From the IMG/VR virus record IMGVR_UViG_3300037248_000486, positions 1-35,646 of that record: 35,646 nucleotides of DNA, one strand, 5' to 3'. A program made the position numbers and the translations under genes. This document shows positions 32,848 through 35,646 of this stretch, one piece after another. The stretch comes from a virus. The notes beneath the pieces are model-generated. The model saw only the letters and a program-made list of their open reading frames with translations, was not told the origin of the DNA and did not search any database. Position 1 is the stretch's first letter. Every line of letters begins with the position of its first letter.

Positions 32848-33084
32848 ATGGACTGGAACAAGGTTTTAGACGTAATCGTCAACAAGATTCACATCGCCCT
32901 AGCAGCCGTATGCCAAGGCGTCATTCTGCTATTCCACTTCAAGACCGGGAAGGACATCGGCTCCGGCGTACAGAACACCGTGTACGCCTACTACGCTTTC
33001 CTCGCGGGGCACAACCTCACGAATCAGAAGTTCCCCGACCCGCCAGACCCGCCAGCAACCGGAACAGACACGCCAAAGGGCTAA
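32848..33084 (+). CDS. Small membrane protein, holin-like (78 aa)
   Basis: The ATG giving MDWNKVLDV is chosen; a TTG two codons earlier also exists, and neither has a good ribosome site. Two hydrophobic segments, about 14-31 (IHIALAAVCQGVILLFHF) and 43-54, flank a 'KTGKDIGSG' turn, and the C-terminus is Pro-rich and polar. This layout resembles small phage membrane or holin proteins. It heads the plus-strand cluster of tiny genes. The promoter would lie within the divergent gene. Confidence 0.5.
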   Translation: MDWNKVLDVIVNKIHIALAAVCQGVILLFHFKTGKDIGSGVQNTVYAYYAFLAGHNLTNQKFPDPPDPPATGTDTPKG

Positions 33085-33116
33085 TTTCGCAGTATTGATT
33101 CTAGGGAGAAACAACG

Positions 33117-33356
33117 ATGCAAATCAGTTTTAGCTGGACAAGCGACCTAATCACTCTGCCGGACAGCCTACCGCTGGCACTGATCGCCGATGTTCTGCGG
33201 ACGGTCTCCACGTATGCCGAAGCTCACGGGAACCGGGCGAGCATCGCGACGACACAAGAACAGAGCTACAGCTACGTCTACACCTACCGCAAAGGGGACG
33301 ACAACGAACAGGAAATCCAAGGGCAGCAAGCGCAGAAATTCCAAGAGGAGAAATAA
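33117..33356 (+). CDS. Hypothetical small protein (79 aa)
   Basis: An AGGGAG ribosome site precedes the ATG. The N-terminal half is amphipathic and the C-terminus is Gln/Glu/Lys-rich with a Tyr-rich stretch (SYSYVYTYRKG). It ends 2 bases before the next gene. No family is recognised. Confidence 0.6.
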   Translation: MQISFSWTSDLITLPDSLPLALIADVLRTVSTYAEAHGNRASIATTQEQSYSYVYTYRKGDDNEQEIQGQQAQKFQEEK

Positions 33357-33358
33357 CG

Positions 33359-33547
33359 ATGGCAAACGAAACACCAGTCACACCCGCAGCACCAGTAGCA
33401 CCCGCAACACACGAGAAGGCAGACGCCGGATGGGTTGCCAATCTAGAAGCACGCCTCAAGGCTCTTGAGACATCGGTGGAGTCCGGCTTTGTCGCGGTCG
33501 CCCATCACTTGGGCGCAGACGCCAAGGCGTTCGTAAAGAAAGTCTAA
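33359..33547 (+). CDS. Hypothetical small protein (62 aa)
   Basis: The ribosome site GAGGAG overlaps the end of the previous gene. The start is Pro/Ala/Thr-rich, followed by one amphipathic helix (about 24-60). It could be an oligomeric or adaptor peptide. Its stop is directly followed by the ATG of the next gene. Confidence 0.6.
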   Translation: MANETPVTPAAPVAPATHEKADAGWVANLEARLKALETSVESGFVAVAHHLGADAKAFVKKV

Positions 33548-33730
33548 ATGTGGACGCGACACGACGCGGTTATGTCGCTGTTCCTACAACGCTGCGGGAT
33601 TCGCAAAGAGGATGTGCCGGAATTTCGCGCGCGTCCGAAGCGAGCCAAGAACGATGACTCGCCATGCGCACACCACATCTACGTCCCGCCCGCGCGTACC
33701 ACGGTTCAAAACATTTTAGAGGAGTACTAG
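33548..33730 (+). CDS. Hypothetical small basic protein (60 aa)
   Basis: The ATG follows the previous TAA without a gap. It has two Cys (16 and 40) and basic residues (RARPKRAKN) in the centre. Its final codons contain the AGAGGAG ribosome site of the following gene. Function is unknown. Confidence 0.6.
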   Translation: MWTRHDAVMSLFLQRCGIRKEDVPEFRARPKRAKNDDSPCAHHIYVPPARTTVQNILEEY

Positions 33731-34078
33731 ATGGGAATTACAACAGCCAAGGTCGTCCAGCGGTTCGTCTGCAACTACTGCAAGGATGTATTCGAGTACG
33801 ACTCTCCAATTCAACCCACGGACAAAATCCCGGAAGCGGTCGCCAATCGGCTCAAGAGTTTGGTCTGTATCAGCGACCCGAACGGCGGACGCCAGCCTTA
33901 CGAAACCACGTACTGCAATGACACCTGCGCGGTCAAAGGTATTCAGCGGGAAGATCATCGCGTCACGGTTCAACTGAAAGTCGCGCCCAACATTGCACTG
34001 GCGGGCGAAGCCGATGTCCGGGCTGCAATCGCGGGCGACAACGCGGTCAAGAAATTTAAGAAGAGGAGCATTAACTAA
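33731..34078 (+). CDS. Zinc-finger-like protein (115 aa)
   Basis: It begins MGITTAKVVQRF and has C-N-Y-C (residues 14-17) and later C-N-D-T-C, a four-Cys zinc-ribbon arrangement with a long insert, followed by a helical basic end (VKKFKKRSIN). It probably binds nucleic acid. A frame on the other strand spans this and its neighbours but lacks any ribosome site. Confidence 0.65.
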   Translation: MGITTAKVVQRFVCNYCKDVFEYDSPIQPTDKIPEAVANRLKSLVCISDPNGGRQPYETTYCNDTCAVKGIQREDHRVTVQLKVAPNIALAGEADVRAAIAGDNAVKKFKKRSIN

Positions 34079-34297
34079 ATGCAAGGTTATTTCAGCCGGG
34101 ATGCGCGGGACATCGTGAGCGACGAATTTAAGCCTCGCGAGATTACAGCGCAGCGGGTTTACGAAATTCAGAACAGCGACGCTTTCATGGGAGATGTCTA
34201 CCCGGTCGCGCCTTTCAGCCAGTTGTATCCGGGTGCTGTGGCTCATTGGCAGATGTGCGCCGACAAGATTAACGAATTTTTCAAGGGAGAAAAGTAA
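34079..34297 (+). CDS. Hypothetical small protein (72 aa)
   Basis: The ATG follows the previous TAA directly, with GAGGAG inside the upstream gene. The protein is soluble and mixed, with 'REITAQRVYEIQNSD' and an aromatic-rich centre. It ends TAATG, sharing a base with the next start. Function is unknown. Confidence 0.6.
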   Translation: MQGYFSRDARDIVSDEFKPREITAQRVYEIQNSDAFMGDVYPVAPFSQLYPGAVAHWQMCADKINEFFKGEK

Positions 34298-34509
34298 TGG
34301 GAACAGGTTCGGGAGATAGGCTCGCATCCGGTCGGAATCAAAAGGCAAGTTGGGGACCGCTTGAGGGAGTCTCGGAAGAGACATTCAACAAAGCGATGCC
34401 GCGCGTCAAGAAGGAAAAGAAATTGTTCTGTGAGTGTCGCGACTGCGGACGCAAGTTTTACAGCGTGACAGATTTCTCGCAGCATGTTGCGGACTGCCCT
34501 ACAAAGTAG
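34297..34509 (+). CDS. C2HC zinc-finger protein (70 aa)
   Basis: The C-terminus has Cys47-x2-Cys50, then 12 residues, His63, 3 residues, Cys67 ('CRDCGRKFYSVTDFSQHVADC'-type spacing), the classical C2H2/C2HC finger. The N-terminal half is Gly/Ser-rich and basic. It is translationally coupled to the previous gene by TAATG. It may be a DNA- or RNA-binding early protein. Confidence 0.7.
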   Translation: MGTGSGDRLASGRNQKASWGPLEGVSEETFNKAMPRVKKEKKLFCECRDCGRKFYSVTDFSQHVADCPTK

Positions 34510-34538
34510 TCCCGCATCTGGCAAGGGACTAAATCATC

Positions 34539-34706
34539 ATGCAATGCGAACAATGCAAGGAAGAGTACGAACAGTGGGAAGAGCCGTGTGACAACGGTCT
34601 CTGCCGCGAGTGCGCATCGCACTACGATTTCCTTGAGGTGATCAAAGAGTGTGGGCCTCTGCGGTACGACCCATTGACCCAGAAGCCAGATGGGTCGCCG
34701 AAATGA
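34539..34706 (+). CDS. Cys-rich small protein (55 aa)
   Basis: The ATG has AAGGGA about a dozen bases upstream. Residues are C3-x2-C6, then Cys17, Cys22-x2-Cys25 and His28 (MQCEQCKEEY ... LCRECASHY), consistent with one or two zinc knuckles. It ends 15 bases before the convergent glycosyltransferase gene. Its membership of the cluster is inferred from strand and style. Confidence 0.6.
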   Translation: MQCEQCKEEYEQWEEPCDNGLCRECASHYDFLEVIKECGPLRYDPLTQKPDGSPK

Positions 34707-34721
34707 CGATTTGGCAGGAGA

Positions 34722-35405
34722 TTAGACGCGCGCGAGGAAGTAGTCGCGCCATTTTGGTAGATCGGCTTGTACCACGGCGGCATCGTGCATGAACGGAACG
34801 CAATGTGGACACAAGCAATCGAGGAAAGTTCTGTAGCCAATTTGCTCCGGCACAATCCCCGCATCCCGCGCAATAAAGCCCATACAGTAGTCCTCACGAT
34901 TGCCCTGCTCGCCGGGTGGACGGACGGTGTTCTTGACAAGAGACATGAACCGCCTATCCACCCAATAGCAGAATCCATTCGCATACGGCGGGTCATTCGA
35001 CGGGTCGTCGGCACGCAGTTTGTGTCCGATAATATTTCCCGCGTAGGTGTACGGCTTTACCAAACTCAAAAACTTGTCAACGTGGATGTAGGTATCATCA
35101 TCAACCTTCGCCGCCTGATCGTATCCGTGGTCAAGCGTCCACTGCCACATCCCCTGTACCTTATCGAAAACGTCTATGTATCCGTCGCCGCAGTCTAGTT
35201 GAACTTCGTCCGGCAATAACTCCCGCTGCTGTTCTCCGCCGTAGAAAAATCTGGTATCAATTTTGCCCACGGTGTCGGGCAGCCATGTGTCACGTATCCA
35301 CTGCACGCGGTCGTTGGGTCTGTCCCGATGTATGCCGCTATTGGAGTAGGTTGAGTACGTCCGGTTCCAACACGTAGGAATCGCTATGAGGAGTCTAGGC
35401 TTCAT
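34722..35405 (-). CDS. GT31-type (galactosyltransferase-like) glycosyltransferase (227 aa)
   Basis: The motifs of Galactosyl_T/Fringe-like GT31 enzymes appear in order: 'IAIPTC' start, 'RVQWIRDTW' (RxxIRxTW), the metal-binding D-x-D region 'KVDDDTYIHV', 'YANGFCYWVDRRF', and 'REDYCMGFIARDAGI' (the E-D-V-x-x-G motif). No signal anchor is present, so it would act in the cytoplasm. Possible substrates are phage virion proteins, modified DNA bases or host surface sugar precursors. The ATG overlaps the end of the HNH gene by 11 bases. The family is common in eukaryotes and rare in phages. Confidence 0.75.
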   Translation of the reverse strand: MKPRLLIAIPTCWNRTYSTYSNSGIHRDRPNDRVQWIRDTWLPDTVGKIDTRFFYGGEQQRELLPDEVQLDCGDGYIDVFDKVQGMWQWTLDHGYDQAAKVDDDTYIHVDKFLSLVKPYTYAGNIIGHKLRADDPSNDPPYANGFCYWVDRRFMSLVKNTVRPPGEQGNREDYCMGFIARDAGIVPEQIGYRTFLDCLCPHCVPFMHDAAVVQADLPKWRDYFLARV

Positions 35406-35646
35406 TGCTCACCGAACCACACTTACATAGACCGTTGTAGTACTGATGTCGCTTCGAGTAGATGGGACACGGCGGGCGGTTGTAGTCTCCCCGGTTGTCG
35501 CTTTGTTCTTTTGCGGTCGCCCAATGGCAGTTACCCGGCTCGTAGTTGCCGTCGTTCTTGATGCGGTCAATGGAGTAGAGGCGTTTGGGTTCGGGTTTCT
35601 GTCCCATGTCCGCAAAGAAGTTCTCGAATGAGTTAAGCCAATGGTC
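35395..35646 (-). CDS. HNH endonuclease, C-terminal part, cut by the window edge
   Basis: The frame is open from the right edge to a TAG at 35395. It reads 'DHWLNSFENFFADMG', then 'YSIDRIKNDGNYEPGNCHW' with an intact D-R motif, and aligns well with the end of the HNH protein at 17389-17946. The tail C-P-I-Y-S-K-R-H ... G-L-C-K-C-G is an extra zinc-like motif matching that of the 73-residue protein at 27399-27620. The start is outside the window. Confidence 0.8.
   Translation of the reverse strand, partial: DHWLNSFENFFADMGQKPEPKRLYSIDRIKNDGNYEPGNCHWATAKEQSDNRGDYNRPPCPIYSKRHQYYNGLCKCGSVSNEA

Noticed and set aside
33716-34384. A 222-codon minus-strand open frame across the cluster of small genes
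   Set aside because: It overlaps three plus-strand genes with good ribosome sites and tight stop-start coupling, has no ribosome site of its own and has a shadow-like composition.
33000-34700. Search for CRISPR arrays, attachment sites and lysogeny genes
   Set aside because: No regularly spaced repeat array, integrase or long repressor was seen here or elsewhere in the window; the short repeats found are isolated pairs or triplets.
34696-34714. A bulged hairpin between the convergent 55-residue and glycosyltransferase genes
   Set aside because: GCC(G)AAAT pairs with ATTTGGC, but there is no T-tract on either strand, so a terminator call is not supported.

Overview
The window is a large part of the genome of a tailed double-stranded DNA phage (or of a prophage), GC-rich, tightly packed and with almost no bacterial-type genes. 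The morphogenesis genes point to a short-tailed (podovirus-like) virion. In transcription order on the minus strand they are: a small-terminase-like protein, a decoration-like protein, large terminase, portal, scaffold, major capsid protein, two tail-adaptor-like proteins, a tail-nozzle-like protein, tail fibre/spike-like proteins, and a group of internal-virion-like proteins ending in a 1143-residue protein. No contractile sheath, tape measure or major tail tube protein is visible, which fits a short tail. The host cannot be named from sequence alone. No integrase, lysogeny repressor, DNA or RNA polymerase or recognisable endolysin is in view, but the window is partial: the gene at the right edge is cut.

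Layout. (1) 1-25651, minus strand: the virion module, with many TAATG/TGATG/ATGA start-stop overlaps implying one or a few long operons. It is interrupted by an HNH endonuclease-like gene (17389-17946) just behind the major capsid gene and its terminator. (2) 25652-26387: a 736-base stretch without genes, carrying tandem helically phased repeats, hairpins and an AT tract, a candidate origin or control region. (3) 26388-26728: the small-terminase-like gene and a divergent promoter region packed with dyads. (4) 26729-27620, plus strand: a lone clamp-loader-like AAA+ ATPase and a small zinc-motif protein. (5) 27621-28083: an AT-rich convergent spacer with inverted repeats. (6) 28084-32821, minus strand: a primase-polymerase/helicase fusion, small regulatory or zinc proteins (including a 50-residue helix-turn-helix protein), and a promoter-hairpins-terminator cassette that may be a leader or a small RNA. 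(7) 32848-34706, plus strand: eight very small, tightly coupled genes, several with zinc motifs, the first membrane-associated. (8) 34722-35646, minus strand: a GT31-type glycosyltransferase-like gene overlapping the end of a second HNH endonuclease.

How it fits together (inference). The prim-pol/helicase and clamp-loader-like ATPase serve replication. The control regions separate replication genes from late genes. The terminase, portal and scaffold set builds and fills the head. The adaptor, nozzle and fibre proteins form the tail, and the internal proteins are probably ejected on infection. The HNH genes and the glycosyltransferase look like mobile or cargo additions. The most unusual points are the GT31-like enzyme, the structured RNA cassette at 32000-32161, the phased repeats at 26129-26276, and several cases of tandem duplication or domain insertion in tail genes.
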